Positions 32,740 to 40,926 of a stretch of DNA of 64,000 bases are shown one piece after another. Numbering within the stretch: position 1 is the stretch's first letter; every line of letters begins with the position of its first letter. Position numbers and translations under genes: made by a program. Location: assembly GCF_018141525.1 (NCBI RefSeq), contig NZ_CP064655.1:3256501-3320500 (forward strand), in the 5' to 3' direction. The notes under the pieces were generated by a model. The model did no database searches. It was not told where the DNA came from and worked only from the letters and a program-made list of their open reading frames with translations. Origin of the DNA: Miltoncostaea marina. Lineage in GTDB: Bacteria; Actinomycetota; Thermoleophilia; Miltoncostaeales; Miltoncostaeaceae.

Positions 32740-33658
32740 GCGGCTCGGCCGCGAGGTCCCACACCGGCTCCTCGCGGCCGCCCGCGGCCAGCCGCAGCCG
32801 CCCGGAGTCGTCGAGCGTGCCCACCCGGGCGGCGGTGAGGCCGGCCGCGGCGGCGCGCGCCGCGAGCGCCGCCGGGTCGCCGACCACCAGGAACCCGTAG
32901 GACGGGAAGGTCAGGAGCCAGCGCTCGAGCGGCACGCCGGGGGGCGCCGGCAGCGCGTCGAGGTCGAGGGCGCAGCCCAGGCCGCCCGCGCTCTCGCACA
33001 GCTGCAGCAGCGAGCCGGCCACGCCCGGCATCGAGACGTCGCGCGCGGCCCACGCGTCGCCCGCCTCGGCGATCGCCGCCAGCAGCAGCAGGTCGTCGCC
33101 GGCGCGGGCGGCCCGGGGGCCGCGCAGGTGGCTGAAGAAGTCGCCCTCCTCGCCCGGCAGCATCTCGCCCTCGAGGCAGACCAGCAGCGTGACGGCGTCG
33201 CCCGGCGCGGCGTTGCGCGCCGACAGCGGCGCGCGCGCGCGGCCGACCGCGAACGTGGCGAGCGCCGGCGCCAGCCCGGGCGCCACGGTGGCGTGGCCGC
33301 CGACCACCGGCACGCCGTAGCGCTCGGCCCCGCCGCGCAGGCCGTCGAGCAGCGCGTCCGCGGCGTCCGGCGCGCCCGCGACCAGGCAGTCGAGCAGGGC
33401 CACCGGGCGGGCGCCCGTGGCCGCGAGGTCGTTGAGCACCGTGACCACGCCCGCCACCCCCGCGGCCCGCGGCTGGGCGGCGACGAACGCCGGGTGGATC
33501 GCCTCGGCCGCCAGCACCAGCTCGCCCGCGCCGTCGCCGGGCAGCACGGCCGCGTCGTCGCCGTCGCCGCCCAGCGCACGGGCCACGGCGGCAAGGTCGC
33601 GCTTGCCCCGCAGACCGGGGTGGCCGTTCACGAGCCGTGCCAGAGCCGGTAGGTTCAT
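32696..33658 (-). CDS. Sll0787-family AIR-synthase-like protein
   Basis: 320 residues of the PurM/HypE/ThiL fold. The N-terminus (G-K-R-D-L-A-A-V, then D-D-A-A-V-L-P) and V-V-G-G-H-A-T-V near 125 correspond to ATP/phosphate-binding elements; D-V-S-M-P-G-V-A-G-S near 215 is the C-terminal family motif. It belongs to the AIR-synthase-related family found with Sll0783-type clusters. ATG 33658 is chosen over 33682 because TAGGCT plus 7 nt precede it (leaderless) and it matches the family start. It is divergent from allG with start codons only four bases apart. Confidence 0.88.
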   Translation of the reverse strand: MNLPALARLVNGHPGLRGKRDLAAVARALGGDGDDAAVLPGDGAGELVLAAEAIHPAFVAAQPRAAGVAGVVTVLNDLAATGARPVALLDCLVAGAPDAADALLDGLRGGAERYGVPVVGGHATVAPGLAPALATFAVGRARAPLSARNAAPGDAVTLLVCLEGEMLPGEEGDFFSHLRGPRAARAGDDLLLLAAIAEAGDAWAARDVSMPGVAGSLLQLCESAGGLGCALDLDALPAPPGVPLERWLLTFPSYGFLVVGDPAALAARAAAAGLTAARVGTLDDSGRLRLAAGGREEPVWDLAAEPLTGLRADRPGPPGG

Positions 33659-33671
33659 CCCAGTGAGCCTA
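33650..33671. promoter_or_regulatory. Interlocked divergent leaderless promoters (AIR-like / allG)
   Basis: On the plus strand TAGGTT (33650-33655) lies 7 nt before GTG 33663. On the minus strand TAGGCT (33666-33671) lies 7 nt before ATG 33658. Each -10 box thus lies within the first codons of the opposite gene, with predicted start sites about five bases apart. Confidence 0.65.
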
Positions 33672-35048
33672 CGGATCGCCACAGCGGGCCTCGACCTGAT
33701 GGCCGAGGCGCTTCGCGCCCAGGGCGCCGCGGTGACGGCGGTCGACTGGCGGCCGCCCGGCGGCGGCGACCCGGACGCGGTCGCGACCCTGACCGCCGCC
33801 TACGGCGACGCCCGCATCGACGAGGCCAACGCCCGGGCGGTCGAGCGCCTGCAGGCGGCCCGCCCGGCGATCGTCGGCGCCGGCCGCGCCGACGAGCTGA
33901 TCCCCGGGCTGGAGGGCCGCCTCGTCCTGCACGCCGGGCCGCCGGTGGAGTGGGAGCGGATGTGCGCGCCGCAGCGCAACGCCGTGTGCGGGGCGATCGT
34001 GCTCGAGGGGTGGGCGGACTCGCTCGAGGAGGCCGCGCCGATGGTCGCCCGCGGGGACGTGCGCATCGCCCCCGCGCACTCGCTGAACGCCGCCGGCGCG
34101 ATGTGCGGCGTCATCTCGCCGTCGATGGCGGTCTGGGCGGCGCGCGACGAGGTGGGCGGCGGGGTGGGCTACAGCCCGTTCTGCGACGGCCCGGGCGAGG
34201 CCTTCTGGCTGGGCGTCGGCTCGCCCGAGGCGATCCGCCGCCAGCGGATCATGGCGGAGGAGATCGCGCCGGGGTTCGCCGCCGCGCTGCGCGCCGAGGG
34301 CCCGATCGACGCCTTCGCCCTGTGCGCCCAGGGCATCGCGATGGGCGACGACTGCCACATGCGCCACCAGGCCACGACCATGCTGCTGCTGCGCCAGACG
34401 CTGCCGGCCATGGCCGAGCACGCGCCGGCCGCGGTGCTGCCCACGGCGCGGATGCTGGCCGGCAACGGCCACTTCGCCCTCACGGTGACGATCGCGGCGG
34501 CCCGCGCGGCGCTGATGGGCATCCAGGGCACGCCGGCCTCGAGCGTGGTGGTCTTCATCAGCCGCAACGGCACCGACGCGGCGGTGCAGCTGGCCGGGCT
34601 GCCCGACCGCTGGTTCACCACGCCGGCGCCGCTCGTGGGCGACCCGCTCTACCGGCCGGGGTTCTCCGACGCCGACGCGGCCCCCGACATCGGCGACTCG
34701 GCGCTCGTGGAGTGCTGCGGCCTCGGCGCCGCCGCCAGCGCCGCCAGCCCGGGCGTCGCCGCCTTCCTCGGCGGCGGCCTGCAGGACGCGGTGGAGCGCA
34801 CGCGCCAGATGGAGGACATCTGCCTGTCGCGCAGCGAGCGCCTGCGCATCCCCACGCTCGACGGCGAGGGCACCCCGCTCGGCGTGGACGCCCGCGCCTG
34901 CGCCGACCTCGGCAGCACGCCGCTCATCAACACCGGCATCCTGCACCGGGTGGACGGCGGGCAGATCGGCGCCGGCATCGCGCGCACGCCGCTCGAGCCG
35001 ATCCGCGACGGCCTCGCCGCCCTGGTGGAGCACCTGGGGCCCGCCTGA
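33663..35048 (+). CDS. allG: AllG-like protein (DUF1116), oxamate carbamoyltransferase subunit homologue
   Basis: 461 residues, full length for DUF1116 (YlbE). Recognisable segments include H-A-G-P-P-V-E-W-E-R-M-C-x-P, G-A-I-V-L-E-G-W-A, A-P-A-H-S-L-N-A-A-G-A-M-C-G-V-I-S-P-S-M, C-A-Q-G-I-A-M-G-D-D-C-H-M-R-H-Q-A and I-S-R-N-G-T-D-A. In E. coli AllG acts with AllF and AllH to convert oxalurate and phosphate to oxamate and carbamoyl phosphate. GTG 33663 is supported by its leaderless -10. A methyltransferase gene follows in a CTGA overlap. Whether the substrate here is oxalurate is not shown by the sequence. Confidence 0.88.
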   Translation: MSLRIATAGLDLMAEALRAQGAAVTAVDWRPPGGGDPDAVATLTAAYGDARIDEANARAVERLQAARPAIVGAGRADELIPGLEGRLVLHAGPPVEWERMCAPQRNAVCGAIVLEGWADSLEEAAPMVARGDVRIAPAHSLNAAGAMCGVISPSMAVWAARDEVGGGVGYSPFCDGPGEAFWLGVGSPEAIRRQRIMAEEIAPGFAAALRAEGPIDAFALCAQGIAMGDDCHMRHQATTMLLLRQTLPAMAEHAPAAVLPTARMLAGNGHFALTVTIAAARAALMGIQGTPASSVVVFISRNGTDAAVQLAGLPDRWFTTPAPLVGDPLYRPGFSDADAAPDIGDSALVECCGLGAAASAASPGVAAFLGGGLQDAVERTRQMEDICLSRSERLRIPTLDGEGTPLGVDARACADLGSTPLINTGILHRVDGGQIGAGIARTPLEPIRDGLAALVEHLGPA

Positions 35049-35827
35049 GCGCGCACCGCGAGTGGGACGCGCAGGCCTACCAGCGCGTCTCGGGGCCCCA
35101 GGCGGCGTGGGGCGAGCGGGTGGTCGGGCGCATCCGGCTGCGCGGCGACGAGGACGCGCTCGACGCGGGCTGCGGCACCGGGCGCATCACGCGCCTGCTG
35201 GCCGGGCGGCTGCCGCGCGGCACCGTGCTGGCGGTCGACGCCTCCGAGCGGATGGCCGAGGAGGCGACCCGGCGGCTGGCCGACCTCGCCCCCCGGGTGC
35301 GGGTGCGCCGCGCCGACCTCACGACCCTGGAGCTCGACGAGCCGGTCGACCTCGTGGTCTCGACGGCCACCTTCCACTGGATCCTCGACCACGAGGGGCT
35401 GTTCCAGCGCCTGCACGCCGCCCTGCGCCCCGGCGGGCGCCTCGTGGCCCAGTGCGGCGGCGCGGGCAACATCGCCGCCACGCTCGACGCGGCGCGCGAG
35501 GTGGCCGGTCGCGAGCCGTATGCGGCGGCGCTCGCCGGCATGCCGGAGGACTGGCTGTTCGCCGCCCCGGGGGAGACCGAGGCGCGCCTGCGCCGGGCCG
35601 GCTTCGCCGAGGCGCGCGCGTGGCTCGAGGAGGCGCCGGCGGTCTTCCCCGACGTGGCGGCCGGCGCGGAGTTCCTCGCCACGGTGGTGCTGCGCACCCA
35701 CCTGCCGCGGCTGACCGCGGAGGCCGGCCGCGCCTACGCGCGCGAGGTGGCCGAGGCGCGGGCGGGGCGCGACGGCCGGGTGGTGATCGACTACGTGCGC
35801 CTCAACATGGAGGCGCGCCGGGGCTGA
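35045..35827 (+). CDS. Trans-aconitate-methyltransferase-like SAM methyltransferase
   Basis: 260 residues, class I SAM methyltransferase. The SAM site D-A-G-C-G-T-G-R-I-T-R-L-L is near residue 40, acidic strand end V-L-A-V-D-A-S-E near 62, and F-H-W-I-L-D near 112, as in the Tam group. The start is CTG in a CTGA overlap with allG: the conserved opening W-D-A-Q-A-Y-Q-R-V-S begins at residue 6, and no ATG or GTG precedes it in frame within the available space. Co-translation with allG hints that it methylates an intermediate or acid related to that pathway, but Tam-like enzymes are often misassigned. Confidence 0.8.
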   Translation: MSAHREWDAQAYQRVSGPQAAWGERVVGRIRLRGDEDALDAGCGTGRITRLLAGRLPRGTVLAVDASERMAEEATRRLADLAPRVRVRRADLTTLELDEPVDLVVSTATFHWILDHEGLFQRLHAALRPGGRLVAQCGGAGNIAATLDAAREVAGREPYAAALAGMPEDWLFAAPGETEARLRRAGFAEARAWLEEAPAVFPDVAAGAEFLATVVLRTHLPRLTAEAGRAYAREVAEARAGRDGRVVIDYVRLNMEARRG

Positions 35828-35837
35828 CGGGGGCGCC

Positions 35838-35866
35838 GGCGGGCCCCGGAGCGCTCCCGGCCCGCC
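35838..35866. terminator. Terminator between convergent methyltransferase and rfbB
   Basis: Arms GGCGGGCC and GGCCCGCC enclose a GGAGCGCTCC palindrome, giving a long stem in the 40-bp convergent gap. Confidence 0.6.
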
Positions 35867-35867
35867 G

Positions 35868-36860
35868 TCAGCGGGTCCCGTACTGCTCCTCGTAGTACCG
35901 GCGGTACTCGCCGCTCTTGATGGGCTCCCACCAGGCTCGGTTGTCGCGGTACCACGCGACGGTCGCGGCGAGCGCCTCCTCGAACGAGTGGCGCGGCTCC
36001 CAGCCGAGCCCCCGCAGGCGGGCCGTGTCGAGCGCGTAGCGGCGGTCGTGCCCCGGGCGGTCGGCGACGTGGCGCACCAGCGAGGCGTCGCGTCCTGTCA
36101 GCTCGAGGATGCGGCGGGTGATGCCGAGGTTGGCCTCCTCGTTGCCGCCGCCGACGTTGTAGACCTCGCCGGCGACGCCCTGGTCGAGCACGGCCCAGAT
36201 GCCCTCGCAGTGGTCGTCCACGAAGATCCAGTCGCGCACCTGCATGCCGTCGCCGTAGACCGGCAGCTCCAGGCCGTCGAGCGCGTTGGTGACGAACAGG
36301 GGGATCAGCTTCTCGGGGTACTGCCGCGGCCCGAACGTGTTCGAGCCGCGGGTGATGACCGCGTCGAGGCCGAAGGTGCGGTGCCAGGCGAGCACCTGCA
36401 GGTCGCCGCCGGCCTTCGAGGCCGAGTACGGGCTCGACGGCGCGAGCGGGTCGGTCTCGTGGAAGGCCCCCGACCGGATCGAGCCGTAGACCTCGTCGGT
36501 GGACACCTGCACGAAGCGCCCCACGTCGGCGCGGCGGGCGGCGTCGAGCAGCACCGCCGTGCCCACCACGTCGGTCGTGATGAAGTCGGCCGGCGACAGG
36601 ATGGAGCGGTCGACGTGGCTCTCGGCCGCGAAGTTGACCACCGCGTCGGCGCCGCGGATGGCGTCGGCGACCGCGTCCGCGTCGGCGATGTCGGCGTGCA
36701 CGAAGGTGTAGCCCGGGTGGTCCGCGACGTCGGCGACGTTCTCCGGGTTGCCCGCGTACGTCAGCTTGTCGAGGTTCACCACGGCCGCGCCGCGCGCCAG
36801 CGCGAGTCGCACGAACGCCGAGCCGATGAACCCGCAGCCGCCGGTGACGAGCAGCTTCAT
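35868..36860 (-). CDS. rfbB: dTDP-glucose 4,6-dehydratase
   Basis: 330 residues, extended SDR. T-G-G-C-G-F-I-G-S is at residues 6-14, the catalytic region S-T-D-E-V-Y-G near 115 gives the T/D/E triad, and Y-S-A-S-K supplies the Tyr-Lys pair near 145. R-G-S-N-T-F-G-P-R-Q-Y-P-E-K-L and G-D-G-M-Q-V-R-D-W are dTDP-sugar elements. It makes dTDP-4-keto-6-deoxyglucose for L-rhamnose. ATG overlaps the rfbD stop by one base, so rfbA-rfbD-rfbB form one coupled operon. Confidence 0.95.
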   Translation of the reverse strand: MKLLVTGGCGFIGSAFVRLALARGAAVVNLDKLTYAGNPENVADVADHPGYTFVHADIADADAVADAIRGADAVVNFAAESHVDRSILSPADFITTDVVGTAVLLDAARRADVGRFVQVSTDEVYGSIRSGAFHETDPLAPSSPYSASKAGGDLQVLAWHRTFGLDAVITRGSNTFGPRQYPEKLIPLFVTNALDGLELPVYGDGMQVRDWIFVDDHCEGIWAVLDQGVAGEVYNVGGGNEEANLGITRRILELTGRDASLVRHVADRPGHDRRYALDTARLRGLGWEPRHSFEEALAATVAWYRDNRAWWEPIKSGEYRRYYEEQYGTR

Positions 36861-37684
36861 CACGTCCCCCTGATGTAGTCGTGGAGCGCCTCCCGCCACG
36901 GGCGCAGGCGCGGCGCGCCGGGGCGGGCCGAGCGGAGCGCCGAGCACGCCGGCCGGGGCGCCGGCCGGCCGAGCTCGGCGGTGGTCTGGGGCCGCACCGC
37001 GCAGGCGATGCCCGCCTCCTCGAAGACGGCCCGGGCGAGGCCCGCCCAGGTCACCGCGCCCGCCCCGGCCGTGTGGTAGACGCCGGCCGGCAGCGCGAGG
37101 AGGGCCTCGAGCGCGGGCGCGAGGTCGGCGGTCCAGGTGGGCGAGCCGGTCTGGTCGTCGACCACCGCGACCTCGTCGCGCTCGGCGCCCAGGCGGCGCA
37201 TGGTGTCGACGAAGTTGCGCCCGCCCGCCCCGTAGAGCCAGGCGGTGCGCGCCACCCGCACGCCGCCCGGGTGGGCGGCCGCGGCGGCCCGCTCGCCGGC
37301 CAGCTTCGTGCGGCCGTAGGCGCCGAGCGGGGCCGGCGCGGCGTCCTCGTCGTACGGCGCCCCGGCCCGGCCGTCGAAGACGTAGTCGGTCGAGGGGAGC
37401 ACCATCGCCGCCCCGGCGGCGGCGGCGGCGGCGGCCACGTTGCGCGCGCCGAGCTCGTTGACCGCGGCGGCCTCCGCCTCGCGCGCCTCGGCGCCGTCGA
37501 CGTCGGTCCAGGCCGCGAGGTGGAAGACCGCCTCCGGGCGGACCTCCCGGGCGCACGCCCTCACCGCGCCGGCGTCGGTCACGTCGACGTCCAGGTCGAC
37601 CGCGGTCACCTCGTGCCGGCCGTCCAGGTGGGCGAGCAGGTCGCGGCCCAGCATCCCGGCCGCGCCGGTCACCAGCACCCTCAC
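36860..37684 (-). CDS. rfbD: dTDP-4-dehydrorhamnose reductase
   Basis: 274 residues. T-G-A-A-G-M-L-G at residues 6-13 binds NADPH, S-T-D-Y-V-F-D-G near 108 and Y-G-R-T-K-L-A-G-E near 135 are the RmlD signatures (catalytic Tyr/Lys). It reduces dTDP-4-keto-L-rhamnose in the last step. GTG 37684 overlaps the rfbA stop. The 3,5-epimerase RfbC, needed before this step, is not in the window. Confidence 0.93.
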   Translation of the reverse strand: MRVLVTGAAGMLGRDLLAHLDGRHEVTAVDLDVDVTDAGAVRACAREVRPEAVFHLAAWTDVDGAEAREAEAAAVNELGARNVAAAAAAAGAAMVLPSTDYVFDGRAGAPYDEDAAPAPLGAYGRTKLAGERAAAAAHPGGVRVARTAWLYGAGGRNFVDTMRRLGAERDEVAVVDDQTGSPTWTADLAPALEALLALPAGVYHTAGAGAVTWAGLARAVFEEAGIACAVRPQTTAELGRPAPRPACSALRSARPGAPRLRPWREALHDYIRGT

Positions 37685-38754
37685 AGCAGGCCGATGGTGG
37701 ACGAGTCGCCCACCATGAACCGGTACGCCCGCGGCTTCTCGCCCGTGCGCCGGATCGTCACGCCCCGGCCGATGAGGGAGCTCTCCACGCGGGCGTCGAT
37801 CTCCTCCACGCGGCTGTCCTCCAGCAGGATGGAGTGCTCGACCTCGGCGCGGCGCACGACCACCCGGTCCGAGATCGCGGTGTACGGGCCGATGTAGGCG
37901 TCCTCGATGAGCGCCCCGGCGCCGATCACCGCCGGCCCGCGGATGGACGAGCGCACCACCCGGGCGCCGGCCTCGATCACGATGCGCCCCTCGAGGGCGG
38001 CGTCGACCAGCTCGCCCTCGACGCGCGGCTCGATCACCTCGAGGATGAGGCGGTTGGCCTCCAGCATGTCGTCGATGCGGCCGGTGTCCTTCCACCAGCC
38101 GGTCACCTCGTGCGGCTCCACGGCCAGGCCGCGGTCGATCATGTGCTGGATCGCGTCGGTGATCTCGAGCTCGCCGCGGCCGGACGGGCGGATCGCCTTC
38201 GCCGAGTCCATGATCGCCGGGCTGAACATGTAGACGCCCACGAGCGCCAGGTCGGACACCGGCTCGCGCGGCTTCTCCACCAGCCGCACCACGCGGCCGT
38301 CGCGCAGCTCGGCGACGCCGTACGACTGGGGGTCGGACACGCGCTGCAGCAGGATCATCGCGTCGCTGGTGCCCGCCCGGAACCGCTCGACGAGCTCCGT
38401 GATGCCGTCGCGCAGCAGGTTGTCGCCCAGGTACATGACGAAGGGCGACCCGTCGAGGAACTCCTCGGCGGTCAGCACGGCGTGCGCGAGCCCGAGCGGG
38501 GCCGCCTGGCGGATGTAGGTGGCGCGGATGCCGAGCGCGGAGCCGTCGCCGACGGCGGCCTCGATCTCGGCGTGCGTGTCGCCGACCACGATGCCGACGT
38601 CCGTCACGCCCGCGTCGCGCAGCGCCTCCAGGCCGTAGAAGAGCACGGGCCTGTTCGCCACCGGCACGAGCTGCTTGGCGCTGGTGTGCGTGATCGGGCG
38701 CAGGCGCGTGCCCGCGCCCCCCGAGAGCACGAGGCCCTTCAGCGTGGCGCCCAC
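37681..38754 (-). CDS. rfbA: Glucose-1-phosphate thymidylyltransferase, long form
   Basis: 357 residues: an N-terminal nucleotidyltransferase (G-L-V-L-S-G-G-A-G-T-R-L-R-P at residues 7-20, then A-K-Q-L-V-P-V-A-N-R-P, Y-L-G-D-N near 108 and V-E-K-P near 165) plus a C-terminal hexapeptide-repeat extension, the layout of the long RmlA type. It makes dTDP-glucose from glucose-1-phosphate and dTTP. TAGGGT 7 nt before GTG 38754 indicates a leaderless operon start, divergent from gpgS. Confidence 0.93.
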   Translation of the reverse strand: MGATLKGLVLSGGAGTRLRPITHTSAKQLVPVANRPVLFYGLEALRDAGVTDVGIVVGDTHAEIEAAVGDGSALGIRATYIRQAAPLGLAHAVLTAEEFLDGSPFVMYLGDNLLRDGITELVERFRAGTSDAMILLQRVSDPQSYGVAELRDGRVVRLVEKPREPVSDLALVGVYMFSPAIMDSAKAIRPSGRGELEITDAIQHMIDRGLAVEPHEVTGWWKDTGRIDDMLEANRLILEVIEPRVEGELVDAALEGRIVIEAGARVVRSSIRGPAVIGAGALIEDAYIGPYTAISDRVVVRRAEVEHSILLEDSRVEEIDARVESSLIGRGVTIRRTGEKPRAYRFMVGDSSTIGLL

Positions 38755-38761
38755 GGGCGTG

Positions 38762-38811
38762 ACCCTACCAGCGGCGGCCGGGGGGTCGGTTGGCGGCCGC
38801 CCGGGTACGAT
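38762..38811. promoter_or_regulatory. Divergent leaderless promoters of rfbA and gpgS
   Basis: Minus strand: TAGGGT (38762-38767), 7 nt, GTG 38754. Plus strand: TACGAT (38806-38811), 6 nt, GTG 38818. Both fit the leaderless pattern and fix the two starts. Confidence 0.6.
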
Positions 38812-38817
38812 GGCCGC

Positions 38818-39768
38818 GTGGAGAGGGACGAGTGGCTCGCGCGGCGCACCTACCGGGGGGCGGACTTCGACCCCGAGCGCCTCGCGCACACGGCCACCCG
38901 CGACGGCGTCAGCATCTCGGTGTGTCTGCCGGCCCTCAACGAGGCGGCGACGATCGGCGAGATCGTCACGCGCATCCGCGAGCGCCTGGTGGAGGAGGTG
39001 CCGCTCGTCGGCGAGATCGTGGTCATGAACAGCCGCAGCACCGACGCCACCGAGGCGGTCGCCCTCGAGGCCGGCGCGCGGGTGGTGGACGACGATCGCG
39101 TGCTGCCCGAGGCCGGGCCCGGGCACGGCAAGGGCGAGGCCATGTGGAAGAGCCTCGCCGTGCTCGGCGGCGACCTCATCGTGTGGCTCGACTCCGACGT
39201 GGTCGACTTCGACACCGGGTTCGTCACCGGCCTGGTGGGCCCGCTGCTCGCCGACCCCGAGGTGGGCTACGTGAAGGGCCTCTACCGGCGCAGCCTCGGC
39301 GACGACGCCGACGGCGGCGGCCGGGTCACGGAGATCTGCGCCCGGCCGCTCATCAACCTGTTCCACCCGGAGCTGGCCGGCTTCGCGCAGCCCCTCTCCG
39401 GCGAGGCCGCCGGGCGGCGCGACCTGCTGCGCTCGGTGCCCTTCTTCACCGGGTACGCGGTCGAGATCGGCCTGCTCATCGACCTCGTCCGGGTGGCCGG
39501 GCTCGGCGCGCTCGCCCAGGTCGACCTGGGGCGCCGCCACCACACCAACCAGCCGACGGCCGCCCTCGGCGCGATGGCCTCCACCATCCACCAGGCGGTG
39601 CTGCGGCGGCTGGCCGAGGCGGGGCGGCTGCCCGAGGGCGTCGACGGGGACGGCCGCTACGCGCGCCCGGTGCGGCAGGACGGCCGGCTGGTGATGACCG
39701 AGACCGTCACGCGGCCGCAGGAGCGCCCGCCGATGCGCGACCTGCTGTCGTCGTCGGTCCGGGCGTGA
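38818..39768 (+). CDS. gpgS: Glucosyl-3-phosphoglycerate synthase
   Basis: 316 residues, GT81/GT2-like. It transfers glucose from an NDP-glucose to 3-phosphoglycerate. L-P-A-L-N-E-A-A-T-I-G near residue 38 is the nucleotide motif, V-W-L-D-S-D-V-V-D near 122 holds the metal-binding D-x-D, and P-L-S-G-E-A-A-G-R-R near 200 with R-H-H-T-N-Q near 240 are typical of GpgS. The leaderless GTG 38818 matches the mycobacterial-type start. It is coupled to the phosphatase gene that completes glucosylglycerate synthesis, used in methylglucose polysaccharides or as a compatible solute. Confidence 0.92.
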   Translation: MERDEWLARRTYRGADFDPERLAHTATRDGVSISVCLPALNEAATIGEIVTRIRERLVEEVPLVGEIVVMNSRSTDATEAVALEAGARVVDDDRVLPEAGPGHGKGEAMWKSLAVLGGDLIVWLDSDVVDFDTGFVTGLVGPLLADPEVGYVKGLYRRSLGDDADGGGRVTEICARPLINLFHPELAGFAQPLSGEAAGRRDLLRSVPFFTGYAVEIGLLIDLVRVAGLGALAQVDLGRRHHTNQPTAALGAMASTIHQAVLRRLAEAGRLPEGVDGDGRYARPVRQDGRLVMTETVTRPQERPPMRDLLSSSVRA

Positions 39769-40526
39769 GCGGCGTGCCGCGCCGTGTCGTCTACCTCGAC
39801 CTCGACGGGACCCTCCTCGGCCCCGGCGGGTCGATGCTGCGCAACGCGGACGGCCGCTTCTCGGTCGCCTCGGTGCGGGCGCTGGAGCTGCTGCACGGGG
39901 CGGGCGTGCCGATCGTGCTGGTCAGCGGCCGCAGCCGCCCGCGGCTGGAGGCCGTCGCGTCCCTGCTGGGGGCGGCCGGGGTGCTGCCGGAGATGGGCGC
40001 CACCGACGCCGGCTACCCCACCGCGCCGGGGCAGACGGTGCACGAGGCGATCGAGGCCAGCGGCGTGCCGGCCGCGCTGCGCGAGGCCGAGCCCGGCCTG
40101 GCGCCCCACCCGCTCGCGGCGTGGGGGCGGGAGGGCAGCCACGTGATGCTCGGCCGCGCCGGCCCGGACGCGCCCGCGCTCGTGGAGCGCCTGAGCCGCG
40201 GCGCCCTGCGCCTGGCCGACAACGGCGAGATCGGCACGGACGGCGCCCACGTGTACCACCTGCTGCCGGCCGGGGCGAGCAAGGCCGCCGCGGTCGAGCG
40301 CGACGTGGCCGCGCGCGGCGCCGATCCTGCGGCCTGCCTGGCCGTGGGCGACAGCCGGCAGGACCTCGACGTGGGACGGGTCGTGGGCGCCGTGGCGATC
40401 GTGGCCAACGGCGCCGCCGCCGACCCGGAGATCGCGGCCCGGGCCGCCTGGGTGACCCGCGGCGCCTACGGCGAGGGCGTGCTCGAGGCCGTCGAGGCCT
40501 GGCTCGGGGGCGCTACGGGAGCGTGA
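39765..40526 (+). CDS. gpgP: HAD-IIB glucosyl/mannosyl-3-phosphoglycerate phosphatase
   Basis: 253 residues. Motif I Y-L-D-L-D-G-T-L-L (residues 10-18), motif II V-S-G-R-S near 53, motif III Lys in G-A-S-K-A-A-A-V near 172, and motif IV G-D-S-R-Q-D-L-D near 198 are all intact. The cap resembles the MPGP family. GTG overlaps the gpgS stop, so the dephosphorylation of glucosyl-3-phosphoglycerate is the natural role. Actinobacterial GpgP in mycobacteria is instead of the phosphoglycerate-mutase fold, so this is the other, mannosyl-type solution. Confidence 0.88.
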   Translation: MSGVPRRVVYLDLDGTLLGPGGSMLRNADGRFSVASVRALELLHGAGVPIVLVSGRSRPRLEAVASLLGAAGVLPEMGATDAGYPTAPGQTVHEAIEASGVPAALREAEPGLAPHPLAAWGREGSHVMLGRAGPDAPALVERLSRGALRLADNGEIGTDGAHVYHLLPAGASKAAAVERDVAARGADPAACLAVGDSRQDLDVGRVVGAVAIVANGAAADPEIAARAAWVTRGAYGEGVLEAVEAWLGGATGA

Positions 40527-40818
40527 CGGACGGCATGGGGACGGGCCGCGCGCACTCGCGCGCCACCCCCTGCCAGCTGCGCACCGCCGCGCGCGCGCGC
40601 CGCACCCGCGGGCGCGGCGCCGTGGTGCGCCGGGCCTGGGCGAGCACCCGGTGGGCCGTGCGCGCCGTGGGGCAGCGCCCCCACTGCGCCGCCATCGCGT
40701 CCGCGCGGGCCACGAGCCGATCGCCGGGGGCCGGGGCGCCGTGGCCAGGGGCGCCGGCGGCGAGCGCGGGCGTCAGCGCGGCGAGGGCGGTGAGGGCGAT
40801 GGCGAGCGCGGTGCGCAT
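40513..40818 (-). CDS. Small secreted hypothetical protein
   Basis: 101 residues. Residues 1-21 form a signal peptide (A-L-T-A-L-A-A-L-T-P-A-L-A-A-G). The mature part has two Cys (in W-G-R-C-P-T and A-R-E-C-A-R) that could form one disulfide and many Arg. No family recognised. GGAGG lies upstream of ATG 40818. Its 3' end overlaps the convergent gpgP by 14 bp. Confidence 0.55.
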   Translation of the reverse strand: MRTALAIALTALAALTPALAAGAPGHGAPAPGDRLVARADAMAAQWGRCPTARTAHRVLAQARRTTAPRPRVRRARAAVRSWQGVARECARPVPMPSVTLP

Positions 40819-40901
40819 GCGGCGGGGTCCTCCCGGGCGGGGCGTCGTTCCGTGACGCCACCGAGGGTGCCGTCGACGGGCGCCGGCGCCCCGGGGCGCG
40901 C

Positions 40902-40920
40902 GGGGGGTCCGCTCCCCCCC
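40902..40920 (-). terminator. Terminator after glycerate kinase
   Basis: GGGGGG-TCCGCT-CCCCCC stem, immediately downstream of the stop at 40927; a further palindrome GGGCGCCGGCGCCC lies just beyond. Confidence 0.55.
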
Positions 40921-40926
40921 GGCCGT

